From positions 23,350 through 87,349 of the forward strand of contig LSRX01000065.1 in assembly GCA_001939145.1 (NCBI GenBank): 64,000 bases of DNA, read 5' to 3'. Both the position numbers and the translations under genes were made by a program. Every line of letters starts with the position of its first letter. Positions within the stretch are counted from its first letter, which is position 1. Under the pieces are notes generated by a model that was not told the DNA's origin, did not search any database, and saw only the letters and a program-made list of their open reading frames with translations. Positions 42,912 through 53,645 of the stretch are shown piece by piece. Origin of the DNA: Symbiodinium microadriaticum. Taxonomy: Eukaryota > Sar > Dinophyceae > Suessiales > Symbiodiniaceae.

Positions 42912-43580
42912 AAATCAAGGCGTAACATAGGGCAGCTTAAGACGGGGCTGACCAGGGCTTGAAGTCGTGCTCCTCTGCTTTTTTTGGAGGGAAAAGGCGC
43001 TCTTTCCAAAGGCATCCGGCTGGGTGGCTGAGTCTCAGAGTTTAAGCAGAGAACAAGGGCTCCAATGCGAAGCCTCAATCCGCGTTTCGAGTTCCGAGGA
43101 CCGGAATGTGCTTCGGTGGCCCGAAGCACTTCAAGGCAGTGAGCCCTGCATCCCTGACACACCCCCCAAACCCAAAAGCCAGCCACATCCCCGAACCCGG
43201 AACCGCTTTGGCCCTCAAGCCACGGTACCAGAACCAATGCGGAAGCCTAGCAAGGTGTTCGAATGAAGGATTATGGTTACTTGTAGACTCTAGGAGTAGA
43301 AGGCATCATTCTTGGGGTTGTATGTGCAGTTCTCTTACGTAAGAATGCGCAGTGCTCTTACTTATAACCCTACTTGCCGAGCCCCCGGATCCTTCCAGAA
43401 AAAGCAGTAGGCATCAGAGTTTCGGGTCTGTGTGGCGGGACTTGGCTTTGGTGGATTACCAAACTTCGCAAATTAGGCCCTAAACCCTAAACCCTAAACC
43501 CTACCTTCACCTTCAAACCGCCCGGGTTAGTTAGTAGGTACTCAGGGTAGATGGAGGGTCTAAGCATGTAACTACGGCAA
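42912..43580. other. Gene-free region
   Basis: Open frames on both strands around 42893-43266 share no recognisable domain. Short CCCTAAA stretch at 43480-43505. Confidence 0.45.
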
Positions 43581-44415
43581 CTACTCTTGTACTTCGGTCC
43601 CAAAGCGGCTCGATTGAATTTGGGTACACCGTTTGCTGAAACTCCCATCCTGTTTTACCTGCGTAGCAGCAGCGGTGCTGCCCTCTGCACAGCGGCCTGC
43701 AGGAACTGCACTTGAGAATCGCCACTCTCTTCTGCAATCCGACAGCGAATTCTTGCCGACAGCGTCAGGCATGTCCTTGTCAGCACGAGCCTCGAAGAGC
43801 ACAGCGACCTTTCATCCCTGCGGCGTACATGAGCAGACGGATTTACGGGACATGGATGGCTCGCAAGGCGCTAGCGGTGCAGCCCATGTCACGTAAATCC
43901 GTCTCAGCTTTGGCCTCCAGGAGCCAAAACACTCACAGTGCCTCCGCTCCAAGATGCGCAGATCGTGTTGTCCCAAACTCGTCGCGGAATCTGGGCTCTG
44001 CAGCTCCAGGCGGAGCTGCAGAGCTTCAACCCGAGGGTGTCCAGGACTGAGGCGGTTTTGAAGTTGGGACCCCCGTAAACGGGAACCCACACCCCACCTG
44101 AGCCACACATCCGAACAAGGCAGCGCTGGCGAGCTTCTTCCGCTTGTCTTCGGAGGCATCGTCAAAAGAGATTGCAACAACATCCAGGTCCATCGACAAA
44201 GCCAAATTGCATCGTCCTCCAACGCGCTACCGTCATGGAACAGCCTTTGTCGGAAGCGTGGTGGCAGGCCGTGCTGCATCTTCTTCGCAGCAGGAATGGC
44301 TGTCAACATTTCCCCTGAGAGCAGCCTAAACCCTGAACCCTAAACCCTGAACCCTAGACCCTAAACCCCTAAACCCTAAACCCTGTTATAGGCAGGGGAG
44401 CGTGATGCGCAGCAT
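43581..44415 (-). pseudogene. UA9: ubiquitin-like/ankyrin pseudogene with telomere-like insert at its start
   Basis: ATG at 44415 opens MLRITL, then 76 bp of CCCTAAA-type sequence (44325-44400) interrupt the domain and introduce a stop. The Ubl match resumes ([19 protein letters not shown]), loses a base near 44217, and continues in another frame (MDLDVVAISFDDASEDKRK, ending CVAQ before GT, the conserved donor position). The acceptor that should precede VEAL is CGG, not AG. The ankyrin part is reduced to fragments such as LLEAKAETDLRDM and AVLFEARADKDMPD in different frames. Its sequence is closest to UA10. Confidence 0.75.
44325..44400. repeat. Interstitial telomere-like insert in UA9 exon 1
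   Basis: About nine CCCTAAA/CCCTGAA/CCCTAGA units followed by about 16 bp of filler. The uninterrupted equivalent in UA10 is GAGAGCAGCGTGATGCG (46091-46107). Confidence 0.85.
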
Positions 44416-44484
44416 GCTCGGCCAGCGAGTGGTTTCCTGCAGTTCCGATGTCGGCCGACAGTCTGTGACGGCCATCAATTCCTA

Positions 44485-44575
44485 GGGGCTGAGTACCCTG
44501 GCCCCCAAAAAAGGCTAACCTTGAATTATATATTATATACGCCAAGAAAAGGTTAAAGGTTACATGCTCAGCCCC
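44485..44575. mobile_element. Hairpin MITE family E, copy E5
   Basis: GGGGCTGAGTACCCTGGCCC at left, CATGCTCAGCCCC at right, TA on both sides. Just upstream of UA9. Confidence 0.85.
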
Positions 44576-44708
44576 TAAGAATACAAGGAGCTGCAAGCCC
44601 AAAAGCTGAAAAGCCCACACCTTGAATCGAGACTTCAAGACTTCATTACACACGGTGTGCTTCTTCACAGGTAGATCGTCCGTGGGGAACCGCATGGCGT
44701 ATGTACCC

Positions 44709-44823
44709 TACTCGGAGGATCACGGGACTTAGTAAGTAGAGTTATAGATGCGGTCATGAGTAGCTATAAGCATAGTTACCTTGATTATATAACCCTAGTT
44801 ACCACGTCCCATGACTCTTTAAG
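44709..44823. mobile_element. Hairpin MITE family K, copy K2
   Basis: GGATCACGGGACTTAGTAAG at left, ACGTCCCATGACTCTTTAAG at right. Confidence 0.75.
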
Positions 44824-44910
44824 AACACTTCCTCACGTCCCCTCGATGCTCGGATCAAGACTCCCAAAGCTATGGCTTTGGGTAGCAGAGAGAAGCCCTC
44901 TTTCAAAATA

Positions 44911-45009
44911 CGTAGTTCTCGAACTTAGGGCCCCTTTTGGCTCCCCCAGATGGTCCGGCACCCTTATAAACAGGACCCTGAAAGAGACCCTGGTTTAGAG
45001 AACTAACCA
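44911..45009. mobile_element. Hairpin MITE family D, copy D5
   Basis: CGTAGTTCTCGAACTTAGGG at left, TGGTTTAGAGAACTAACC at right; target duplication not clear. Confidence 0.75.
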
Positions 45010-45273
45010 CATACTTCTCCTGAGTGAAGCCTACAGACCGGGTATACAGGTGTACAGTATAGACGTCTCACCAAGGAGGAATGCGATGGAGTGAGGCAGT
45101 AATAATAATCAATAATGCCAACGGTCCAAAAAATCAAAGAACCATTTAGGATTGAAGGGTCCAGGGCTTTATGTTTACATTATGGGGTGTTGCGGGTTTA
45201 GGATAGCTTAAAGTCTAATGCCACACTTTCCAGTTTTTCTCTTTGTCATTCAGACCTCCGGTGTAGCCACGGG

Positions 45274-46112
45274 TCATGTCGACGCGCCGGCTTCCAGGAG
45301 AAATCGCTGGGTTTCAAGGTCATTCACCTGAGTTGCCAGCATCAGAGCTGTCTTGCCTTCATGGTCCCACAAATCCTTCTGCGCACCGGCCTGCAATAGC
45401 AGCTGCACTGCTTGAGAGTGACCCCTCTGTGCCGCAAGCATCAGCGCTGTCTGGCCGTCCGTGTCACACACGTCCTTGTCAGCAGAGGACCCCAAGAGCA
45501 GCCGCACAGCGTCGACGCGGCCCGCGTGCGCGGCATGCAGCAGGGCCGTGCGGCCACGGTTGTCGGACAAATCCTTCTCAGCACCGGCCTCGAGGAGAAG
45601 CCGTGCGACGGCAATGTGGCCTGCAAAAGATGCGAACATCAGCGGCGTAAGTCCAACTCTATCGACCGCGTTGGGGTCCACGGGGAGCTGCAGCAAAGCT
45701 TCAACCTTCAGGATCTCTAAAAGCTCGGGGATTCTTTTGAGCATGGGTTTTGGCATCAACCTGTGGGGAACAGGGAAGAAGACATCTATGCTTGAGATCG
45801 GGTCCGAACCGTGGTGGTATGCATCCCTTCCCCGGCCTTTGCCGCATGGCCAAACGTGGCTGCACCTACGAGCTCTTCGCGCTGATCCTCGGAAAAATCC
45901 ACGAAAGACACTGCCACAACTTCCAGGTCCATCGATGGATCCAACTTGCTATCGTCCTCCAACGCACTGCCGTTGTGAAACAGCCTTTGTCGGAAGCGTG
46001 GCGGCAGGCCGTGCTGCCGATGCAACCGCTGCTTCAGTGCCTTCGCATCACTCAGCCCTGCAGCAGGAACGCTCGCCAACGTTTCCCCCGAGAGCAGCGT
46101 GATGCGAAGCAT
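45274..46112 (-). CDS. UA10: intact ubiquitin-like/ankyrin repeat protein (about 244 aa)
   Basis: Exon 1 (46112 to about 45810) encodes the Ubl domain: [43 protein letters not shown], then FSEDQREELVGAA. A phase-0 GT donor after HTTT is my best guess. Exon 2 begins at 45705 after AAG with VEALLQLPVDPNAVD and has about four ankyrin repeats (LTPLMFASFAGHIAVARLLL, TALLHAAHAGRVDAVRLLL, TALMLAAQRGHSQAVQLLL, TALMLATQVNDLETQRFLL), ending LEAGAST and stop. The frame is open upstream of 45705, and a pyrimidine-rich CCACAG at about 45762-45768 is an alternative acceptor with a different phase. Divergent in sequence from the 0-24-kb array and closest to UA9. Confidence 0.8.
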
Positions 46113-46550
46113 GCTCGGCCAGCGGGAATGCGAACACTGTGTAGGATCGAAAACCCTGTGTTTCAGAGTCCTCGGGTATTATCATAGGGTGGTGGTCAGG
46201 AACTGTTGGTTTGGACAGTTCCGCCAAGGCCTTGGTGGATTGGAGCTTCATGCAGACAAGTGCTGCATACTTGAGCTTTTGCTTGCTTTGCTGAAATGGC
46301 TCTTGTCATGAGGGAAACTCTGTTTTGCCCTAAACCCTAAACCCCTCCCAAACCCTCACACCCCAAACCCTAAACCCTAAACCCCTAAACCCTAAACCCT
46401 ATCTGTTTTGAAGAAGCACCAGAACGGCAGCGAAAGGAAAGTCCTAGCCCTTCAAGGTGAAGAGAATTCGGCCTCCATGGTCGTTGATGTGCTTACACCA
46501 TGGTAAACAAAGATGTCCTAGTCCAACGGTTCATATGTCCGTACATGGAC
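46113..46550. repeat. Intergenic with CCCTAAA tract
   Basis: CCCTAAA units at 46325-46410; otherwise no recognised feature. Confidence 0.65.
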
Positions 46551-46664
46551 TACTTAGAGGTTCATGGGTAGTTATAACTAGGCTTATAAGTCCCCTTATG
46601 TGAGTTATAATTATCGCTACCCTACTTCTAACCCCACTTATAACTACCCATGAACCTCCAAGTA
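46551..46664. mobile_element. Hairpin MITE family A, copy A10
   Basis: TACTTAGAGGTTCATGGGTA at left, TACCCATGAACCTCCAAGTA at right. 114 bp. Confidence 0.9.
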
Positions 46665-47486
46665 TTCCTTGAAGCAGAATCTGCAGCCCTGTATGTGGGT
46701 AGTTCTGGACATGAGGGCCTGCGTTTAGCTAGCACGGCACCCGTAACTGGAAAGCCCTCATAAGCCCTAACCACTAAACCCTAAAGAAGCCCGAAACCTT
46801 AAACCCTAAACTATAAAACCCCCTAAACCCTCTAAACCCTAAACCTTAAACCCTAAACTATAAAACCCTAAACCCTCTACCCCTCCCAGGCACCCGGAAC
46901 TCGAAAGAGCCAAAAAAGACGCATCAACGCCGGCCTGGGGAGCGACTCTCGCCTCACATGCTTAGGGTGTTGTTAGGGTTTAGGGGTTTAGGGGGGGGTT
47001 TTAGGGTGTTGTTAGGGTTTAGGGTTTGGGGTTTAGGGTTTAGGGGTTTAAGGTTTGGGGTTTAGGGTTTGGGGTTTCGGGTGTTAGGGTTTGGGGTTTA
47101 GGGTTTAGGGAGGCTTCAGGGGTTGAGGGCAAGACGAACCCACATATGCGTTGGGCGAAGGAACTTAACAACTAGGCTGCCGGCGGATTTCTAGCTGCGG
47201 GCATCTCGCTTGCATCCTCCAAACCTACACCTACATTTTGGAAAATACAAGGCAAGGAAGTTCGAACAAACAATCCCGAAACCCTTGTCAGGCTGCTGGC
47301 GGTCACCACTGGATATGTAAGCCAGTGTGCACAGTCCCATGATTCTAGGACTAGACCAAGCTTAAGGCCCAGGTGCCCGGAAAATCCCCTTAAGTTAAGA
47401 ACCAGGGTACCTTTCTAGAGTAGGACTTCACGTAGCGCTTGCGCAAGGGCCAAGGTTTCATTGGCTCCTTTCTCTGCCTTTATAGC
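46665..47486. repeat. Gene-free; telomere-like tracts in both orientations
   Basis: CCCTAAA at 46770-46880, TTTAGGG/TTTGGGG at 46975-47120. No coding signature in 47121-47486. Confidence 0.7.
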
Positions 47487-47596
47487 CTTGGTTCCTGAGT
47501 AGCCTCTTTCTAACAAGGGTACCCTTTTTCCTACTATTCTGTTTCAGTGAGGGGGCCCTAAAAAAAAGGGCAAAAGGGTACCACTCAGGGACCTAC
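47487..47596. mobile_element. Hairpin MITE family F, copy F3
   Basis: CTTGGTTCCTGAGTAGCCTC at left, CCACTCAGGGACCTA at right. Flanks TAGC and CCCC do not match, so no target duplication is visible. Confidence 0.8.
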
Positions 47597-47621
47597 CCCA
47601 ACGCTACACCCCAAACCCCTA

Positions 47622-47726
47622 ATGTAGGAACTCGATTAAGAAACCCTGGCCCTATAACCCAAATATATCAGGATTCATATTAAGAACCCTTATAAAGACC
47701 CAGGGTTTCTTAATCAGCTTCCTACA
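47622..47726. mobile_element. Hairpin MITE family H, copy H2
   Basis: TGTAGGAACTCGATTAAGAA at left, TTCTTAATCAGCTTCCTACA at right; only 25 bp from F3. Confidence 0.85.
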
Positions 47727-47789
47727 CTACCATTCTTAATGCAGCAGTAGCAGCCGTAATATTCCTCGATCTGTGCGTAGCCCGGAACC

Positions 47790-48185
47790 ACAATACCCTA
47801 AACCCTAAACTCAAACCCCAAACCCTAAACCCTAAACCCCAAACCCTAAACCCTAAACCCCAAACCCTAAACCCTAAACCCCAGTGCGCCTCCGGCTGCG
47901 GCGGCGGCCGTGGCAGTGGCGGAGAGGGTGGTGAAGGCGAGCGATCCTCTGGGCGCACTTCTTCAGGGTTTAGAGGTTTAGGGGTTTAGGGGTTTGGAGG
48001 TTTAGGTGTTTAGGCGTTTAGAGTTTTAGGGGTTTAGGGGTTTAGAGGTTTAGGGGCTTAGGGGTTTAAAGGTTAGGGGCTTAAAGGGGAGGGTTTAGGG
48101 ATTTCGGGGTTTAGAGGTTTAGGGTTTAATTAGGGTTTAGGGCTTGGGGGTTTCGCGTTTAGGGGCTTCAGGGTTGGGGGTTGAG
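47790..48185. repeat. Telomere-like tracts in opposite orientations
   Basis: CCCTAAACCCCAAACC units at 47790-47885, a GC-rich 75-bp gap, then TTTAGGGG/TTTAGAGG units at 47965-48185. Confidence 0.85.
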
Positions 48186-48388
48186 GGCTTCGGGTTTAAG
48201 GCTTTCCTTCAAGCCTAAGCCTAAACCTTAAGCCATAGAGCGTAACGTAAACCCTGAGCCTTAAGCCGCAGACCCTAAAGCCTTAATCCTAAACGGGATT
48301 GGCAGAGAGGCTGAGAAGCATGTGAAGCTGTTAGTTTCATTCCGAGACTGGGGCCGTTTACAGATGCAGAACCAGGTTCCAGAAGCCC

Positions 48389-48508
48389 TATGTGTATGTA
48401 TGTATATGTATGTATACATGTCTATATACATATATACATATGTACTTACAATTAAATATGTAGTTATGTATGTATGTATGTATGTATGTATGTATGTATG
48501 TATATATA
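48389..48508. repeat. (ATGT)n microsatellite
   Basis: TATG tetranucleotides with TATA interruptions. Confidence 0.95.
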
Positions 48509-49732
48509 ATGCCGTAATCTTAACGTTAAGTCATAATTTCTCAAGATTATACGTACTTCTCCGGTATCCTAGCAGAAGTACAAGCTAAGCTTTGGGATGA
48601 TACAGGAGCTATAAAACCCCGGGTAAGTTAATGGTTAGCTGCTTTACCACGTGATTATGTTTGAGATGGACTGAAACCCTCGGTCATTTCTCTGAATCGT
48701 GCCTTGAAAACAATCGGTTTCGAAGAAAGCTTCCCAAGCAAAGTAGAGCCTCATCCGCTCAGTGTTTTCAGCTTCCCCATTCTCAGGAATCTCATCTTAG
48801 CATGTAATACTCCGATAAGAACTGCTTGATGCTCACATGCCAAGGACTCTCAACACCCCCGAGGAATTAGTGGAGGCATTGTTTCTGCTTCTGTCACGCT
48901 GCTTGTGGGCCAGCCACTGCGTGCTTCAATGGCCAGCTTACCCGAAGGTTCCAGGCATATAAATTGTAACTACTTTAGAGCCTAGTGTCTACAGTCTAAA
49001 ACCAGTACCTCTTTGGGGCGATTGGAAGCCTTAGGTTACTAGCTCCCTAAACCCTGAAGCCCAAAAAAGACAAAGCAAACACTTTCAGACCAACAGTACA
49101 TGTTGATTGGAAGGGGACCGACAAAATCGGAAGTGGTAGTGTAAAGCAAGGCTTAACAAACAAGAGATGATCACAGTAAATTGTGCCGTCCACCATACTC
49201 ATCGGCACATCCTTACCAAATATAGGACTGAAGTAAGCAAGCGAAACAAACCCCACATATAGTACTTCTTTCCATACAGCGTTTCTTGGCCCATGTACCT
49301 CCACGCACACGAATCACCCTCCATGTCAAGGATGAGATGCTTTTTTTACGTTGTCATCGGATCCGGGAAATCAAGAGTTGCGCCTATGTGGGGTGGGGGT
49401 CTTCGTGGAAAGGATCCTGCCATTTAGGGACCCATATTTCAGTGGGGCTTCGTACGAGTACTGCAGTGAGACATTACCTTCTTTCTATCCATGAACGCTT
49501 GCTTGACGGAAGCCCCCAGGCTTCAGGTGGAGGGTGTTTAAGGGGCTTTCCGCAAGCTTCTATAAGTAACGAGGGTTCTATCAAGATTTTACATGTTAGT
49601 AAGTAGGTTATTTTAATTAGTGCAGACCTACTGATAACCCCTTTATGAAGCGTTTGCAATCACTGTGATTGGGGCCTGGTATGCGACAAGAAACTCAAGC
49701 CCGGAACACCCGCAACCCTAAAGCAAACATGT
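48509..49732. other. Gene-free region, unrecognised
   Basis: The longest stretch of apparently unique sequence in the right half. A minus open frame at 49047-49310 (87 codons, MCVEVHGPRNAVWKEV...) has a hydrophobic middle but no domain I recognise. I do not call it a gene. Confidence 0.35.
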
Positions 49733-49865
49733 GGGTAGTTTTCTAAATTAAGGTCCCCTCTAAATTATAAGGGCGCCATACTATTTTTCGGGACTTGCAA
49801 ATTTCAAAACCCTAAGCACTAAGCCCGTTTGAATAATAAGGGAGCCTACTTTGGAGAACTTACCC
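49733..49865. mobile_element. Hairpin MITE family D, copy D6
   Basis: GGGTAGTTTTCTAAATTAAG at left, CTTTGGAGAACTTACCC at right; interior expanded by CCCTAAGC-like sequence. Confidence 0.75.
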
Positions 49866-50222
49866 GCATCGTTCTTATATTATATACCCCGCAGACCTGA
49901 ACCCCTCAATCTTAAAACCCGAAACCAGAAGCACCAACGGTTTAGGGTTTTGGGTTTGGGGTTTAGGGTGTAAGGATTTGGAAATCCTACTGCTGAGGGA
50001 CGGCATCCCGCATCATCCATACTTAGTGAGTCATGTACCGAGTTCCCCAGAATACTTTGTACTTGGTATCACTATCCCTTGGAAATCCCTGTCCGATTGA
50101 GATATAATTAACACCACAAATCAGGGACCCCAATTCTCAAAACAAAAAAACGCTTCTTCTGCAAGTTGAAATCACTGCAGCACCCTGTTCCGCTGCTTCA
50201 AGAAGCCACCGAAAAACACCTT

Positions 50223-50320
50223 AATGTAGGAACCTGAACCAGGAACCCTGGTCCTGCAACACCAACATATCAGGATCCATATAAAGAGCCCTACGAAAGA
50301 CCAGAAGTGTCTTAATCAGC
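50223..50320. mobile_element. Hairpin MITE family H, copy H3, right end truncated
   Basis: ATGTAGGAACCTGAACCAGG at left; the right arm stops at GTCTTAATCAGC and runs into a CCCTAAA tract. Confidence 0.7.
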
Positions 50321-50324
50321 CCAA

Positions 50325-50405
50325 AACCCTAAACCCTAAAACCCTAAAACCCTCAAACCCTAAACCCTAAACCCTAAAAACCCTAAAACCCTCAAACCCT
50401 AACCG
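50325..50405. repeat. CCCTAAA telomere-like tract
   Basis: Eight to ten units; begins exactly where H3 loses its right end. Confidence 0.85.
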
Positions 50406-50480
50406 GTCCTTGCCTGGGGACTGAGGCTCTCCTGTCCACTGGACCGGTCAGAAAATCTATAGGAGAGTCTCAACAAGCCA

Positions 50481-50587
50481 TATGGGACTTTCCGAAAATT
50501 AGGGTACCTTATTTTGGGGTCCTTGTAATAAGGATCCTACTATTTAGGGTACTATATTATGGTCCCCTATTTTCGGAAACCCCCATA
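50481..50587. mobile_element. Hairpin MITE family G, copy G3
   Basis: TA then TGGGACTTTCCGAAAATTAG at left; right CGGAAACCCCCA then TA. Confidence 0.9.
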
Positions 50588-50809
50588 TAGTACCCTTATA
50601 GAAGCCCTATAGAGACCCTTATAGTTATAGAGCCCTTTAAGGATACCCTTACAGTTATAGAGCCCTTTAAGGATAGGAGAGTCTCAAGAAGCCCTCTGTT
50701 TGGGGGAGCAGGGGCTTTTCGGCTTTGGGGTTTCGGGTTTCCGGGGGTCTCAGGCTGCAGGGTGCTGGGATTTTCGGCTTGGACTAGGGTGTGCTCCTGA
50801 GGCCTGGAA

Positions 50810-50921
50810 CTTGGTTCCTGAGTAGCCTCTTTATAATAAGGGTACCCTTTTTCCTACTATTCTGTTTTAGTAAGGGGGCCCTAAAATACAAAGGGCAAAA
50901 GGGTACCACTCAGGGACCTAG
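50810..50921. mobile_element. Hairpin MITE family F, copy F4
   Basis: CTTGGTTCCTGAGTAGCCTC at left, CCACTCAGGGACCTAG at right, flanked by a perfect 4-bp direct repeat GGAA (50806-50809 and 50922-50925). 112 bp, the same length as F2. Confidence 0.9.
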
Positions 50922-50989
50922 GGAAAGTTGTAAGTCTCAGGATGATGTCCTTGTGCGTGTTCGTAAACAGCTAGGTCGTGGGCTTAAGT

Positions 50990-51420
50990 ATTAGTGACAA
51001 CTCAGGCCCATAATTTTTTCGTTGGGGTTTGCCTCGAGGTCTGACGACACCAGCGAAGCTGGCGTCAACGCCGGTTCAGTCGGAGTCGGCGTCGGACTCG
51101 GACTCCTGCGACCAAGGCGACAAAGTCTGACGACGATCCTCGACGTCGTCGCCCATCGACGCGGACGGCCGCTCAGTCTGACGACAACTCGTATCCATGC
51201 AGTCGTCATGTTCCTCGTCTGACTCCACCAGCGGTGGGAGTGGATCAGATCTAGGCTTCTGACCGCTACGCTTGGTGTTGAAGTGAGGCTGCCCTTTGAG
51301 CTCTGCCTTTCTCGCTCGCAGCATGGCTGACCAAAATATGTCTCCGACAAAGGAAAGCTACTCAGACCGACATGCAGCAATGGTTGAAATCATCCGACAG
51401 TACTATCTGGAAACCTAATC
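50990..51420. other. Possible short coding stretch, uncertain strand
   Basis: Minus strand 51324 to 51076 reads MLRARKAELKGQPHF..., Ser/Asp/Glu-rich and ending ESESDADSD. From 51321 the plus strand reads MADQNMSPTKESYSDRHAAM... for 31 codons after a CTCGCAG that could be an acceptor. The two overlap at the ATG. Composition looks protein-like but neither is recognised. Confidence 0.25.
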
Positions 51421-51594
51421 TGAACTCCGATAAAGGCTAACTTAGCATGTAATGCAGGAATTCAAGCGTCTGCTTTTGGTCCAGACCGGAAGCATTGCAG
51501 CACAATCAAGGACTAAACCGGCACCACAGTCCTTGCAGAACATTTATAAATAATCTTGCAGAACCCTCAATGTATCCTTATATCAATCCGAACT

Positions 51595-51975
51595 CTAAAT
51601 ACTCCCTAAACCCTAAACCCCTAAACCCAAACCGCCTAAACTCCTAAACCCTAAACCCCTGCACCCTCAACCCAAAACTCCTAAACCCCCAAACCCTGAA
51701 ACCCTAAACCCCACAACCCAAACCCTTCGCCTCTGCAGGAGCTTCGCTGAGGAGGTTGGCGACGCGCAAGAGCCGGCCGTTGTATCTGCGAAAGATGCCC
51801 CCAAGTCTGGTGGATCTACCAGGGCTTCAGGGTTTTAGGGTGTAGGGTTTAAGGGTGTTGGGTATGGGATTTAGGGTTTAGGTTTGGGGTATGGGATTTA
51901 GGGTTTAGGGTTTAGGGTATGGGTTTTAGGGTGTAGGGTTTCAGGGTGTTGGGTTTAGCGGTTTTGGGTTTCAGA
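51595..51975. repeat. Telomere-like tracts, opposite orientations around a unique block
   Basis: CCCTAAA at 51600-51730, unique GC-rich sequence to about 51825, then TTTAGGG/GGGTGTAGGG to 51975. Confidence 0.85.
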
Positions 51976-52276
51976 ATGGATCCCATAAGGATTCTGGAAA
52001 AGGTTCTATCAGGATTGTAGTTGTAAGGGTCTACTGCCAAGCAGCAGTGCGCAGTCGTCTTGATTAAGTAGGTTTTGAGCAATTCTTTTCGTCCGAAGTT
52101 GGGGCTGTCTTAATTACTAGCTCCTGTGATCCTTTCCGGACACCCATGCTGGGCAAACCGGTACACCCTTAACCCTCCTTGGTACCCTGGACTCTGTTCA
52201 GTTTGAACAAGGAAGGGTACCGGAACCCCGAAGCCACAGATGCGCCTAAACTCTAAACCCTAATCCGCGAACCCTA

Positions 52277-52419
52277 CCCAGAGAACCCAATACCCCTTAA
52301 TTAAGGAATATACCCTAAATTATAGGGGCCTTAATATGGTGGTTTAAGGTATGTTCCCCTAAACCCTAAACCCTGAACCCTAAACCCTAAACCCTAATTA
52401 AGGGGGTATTGAGCCTGAG
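52277..52419. mobile_element. Hairpin MITE family C, copy C8, with telomere-like insert
   Basis: Left CCCAGAGAACCCAATACCCC, right TTAAGGGGGTATTGAGCCTG. The right arm is split after GTATGTTCC by 37 bp of CCCTAAA units (52358-52394) and then continues TAATTAAGG. Confidence 0.85.
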
Positions 52420-52439
52420 ATCCGCAATCCTGTTCCCTT

Positions 52440-52560
52440 CAGCAGCAGGCTTAGGGTTTAGGGCTTTAGGCTGCTGGGGTTTAGAGTTTAGAGGTGTAGG
52501 GTTTAGGGCTTTAGGGCTTTAGGGTTTAGGTGTTTAGAGTTTCGGGTTTAGGCTTTGTGA
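52440..52560. repeat. TTTAGGG/CTTTAGGG tract
   Basis: Irregular G-rich units after C8. Confidence 0.8.
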
Positions 52561-52805
52561 AGCATGTTACTAGACTTTCTGAGGTTTCTCTACTGCACAG
52601 GTGTTACGGAACCGCAGCCCTAGTAGCACCAATAACCCGAACAAGCACGCTTTGATAATGACCTTAGTGAACCTAATGACACGAATATCTATCACCGTAG
52701 TTTCATACAAAACCGCTTGCAACCCAAGACCATTTCAAGTGGGTTTAGGGTTTAGGGAAGAGTTTTTCCCTGATCTGTGTTGGCATGCTGGGCGTGGGGA
52801 TGTGA

Positions 52806-52910
52806 CACGGTTGATGGTATACATCCTGCATTACACACATTAAGGGGTATACCATAATTCCCATAGTTTGGAATCGTTAAGGTAGTGAAGGGTTTATATC
52901 ATCGACAATA
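52806..52910. mobile_element. Hairpin MITE family B, copy B10
   Basis: CGGTTGATGGTATACATCC at left, GGTTTATATCATCGACAATA at right. 105 bp. Confidence 0.8.
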
Positions 52911-53162
52911 GGAGCTGTATTGCATCCAATTATAGTAATAGTAATGAAAACTGTTACTATGAGGTACTTGTGGAAGCGCAGCAGGGTTTAGGGTGTAGGG
53001 GGTTTAGGGTTTAGGGTTGCTACTGTAATTATTGTAATGATTATACTGATAATAACTATGACGAGTATTACCTCATGAGCGACGGTAAATGTCGCTGAAA
53101 CGGTCCAGGCTGCCATTTAGACCTGATGCAAAGAAGAAGGTGCACACGTTTCACACCAATAT

Positions 53163-53262
53163 GGGTAGTTCTCTGAATTAGGGTCCCTTTTTGGGTCCTC
53201 AAAATAGTACGGCACCCTAATAAAAAGGACCCTAAACGGGACCCTAATTTAGAGAACTACCA
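53163..53262. mobile_element. Hairpin MITE family D, copy D7
   Basis: GGGTAGTTCTCTGAATTAGG at left, AATTTAGAGAACTACC at right; flanks both contain AATA. Confidence 0.85.
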
Positions 53263-53614
53263 ATAGAAGGCCTAAGCCAAAACTCCAGCAACCTTGAAGT
53301 TCAAAAACCCAACCTAAGCTGTGCCTTTCCAACAGCTCCACTGCCCTCACCCAGTCTTCGAAGCCTGTCCAGGTGTCAGTGTCGGCAGAAGTTCGGCAAG
53401 AAGGGAACGCCCCAAAAGGTTATGACTTTCAAACACGATTGCACAGTTGTGATGGCCTTCTCATCAGATGTCCAAATGCTTGGGTTAACTTCAAGGGATT
53501 TTTGAAGTCTGCTGCTAGTGAAGGGGCCTTCAGACTCAGAACAGATTCTTGTGGAATATTGCGATTTTATACTTGCTGTCATTGTTGTTGTTATTGTTCT
53601 TATGTTTAGTCATA
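53263..53614. other. Gene-free region
   Basis: A 78-codon plus open frame at 53373-53609 is unrecognised. Confidence 0.4.
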
Positions 53615-53645
53615 TATATGTATATGTGTATATATATATATATAG
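53615..53645. repeat. (TA)n microsatellite
   Basis: TATATGTATATGTG passing into TA dinucleotides. Confidence 0.9.

Noticed and set aside
49047..49310. 87-codon minus-strand open frame with hydrophobic core
   Set aside because: No recognisable domain, no paralog in the window and no splice or repeat support; chance open frames of this length are common here.
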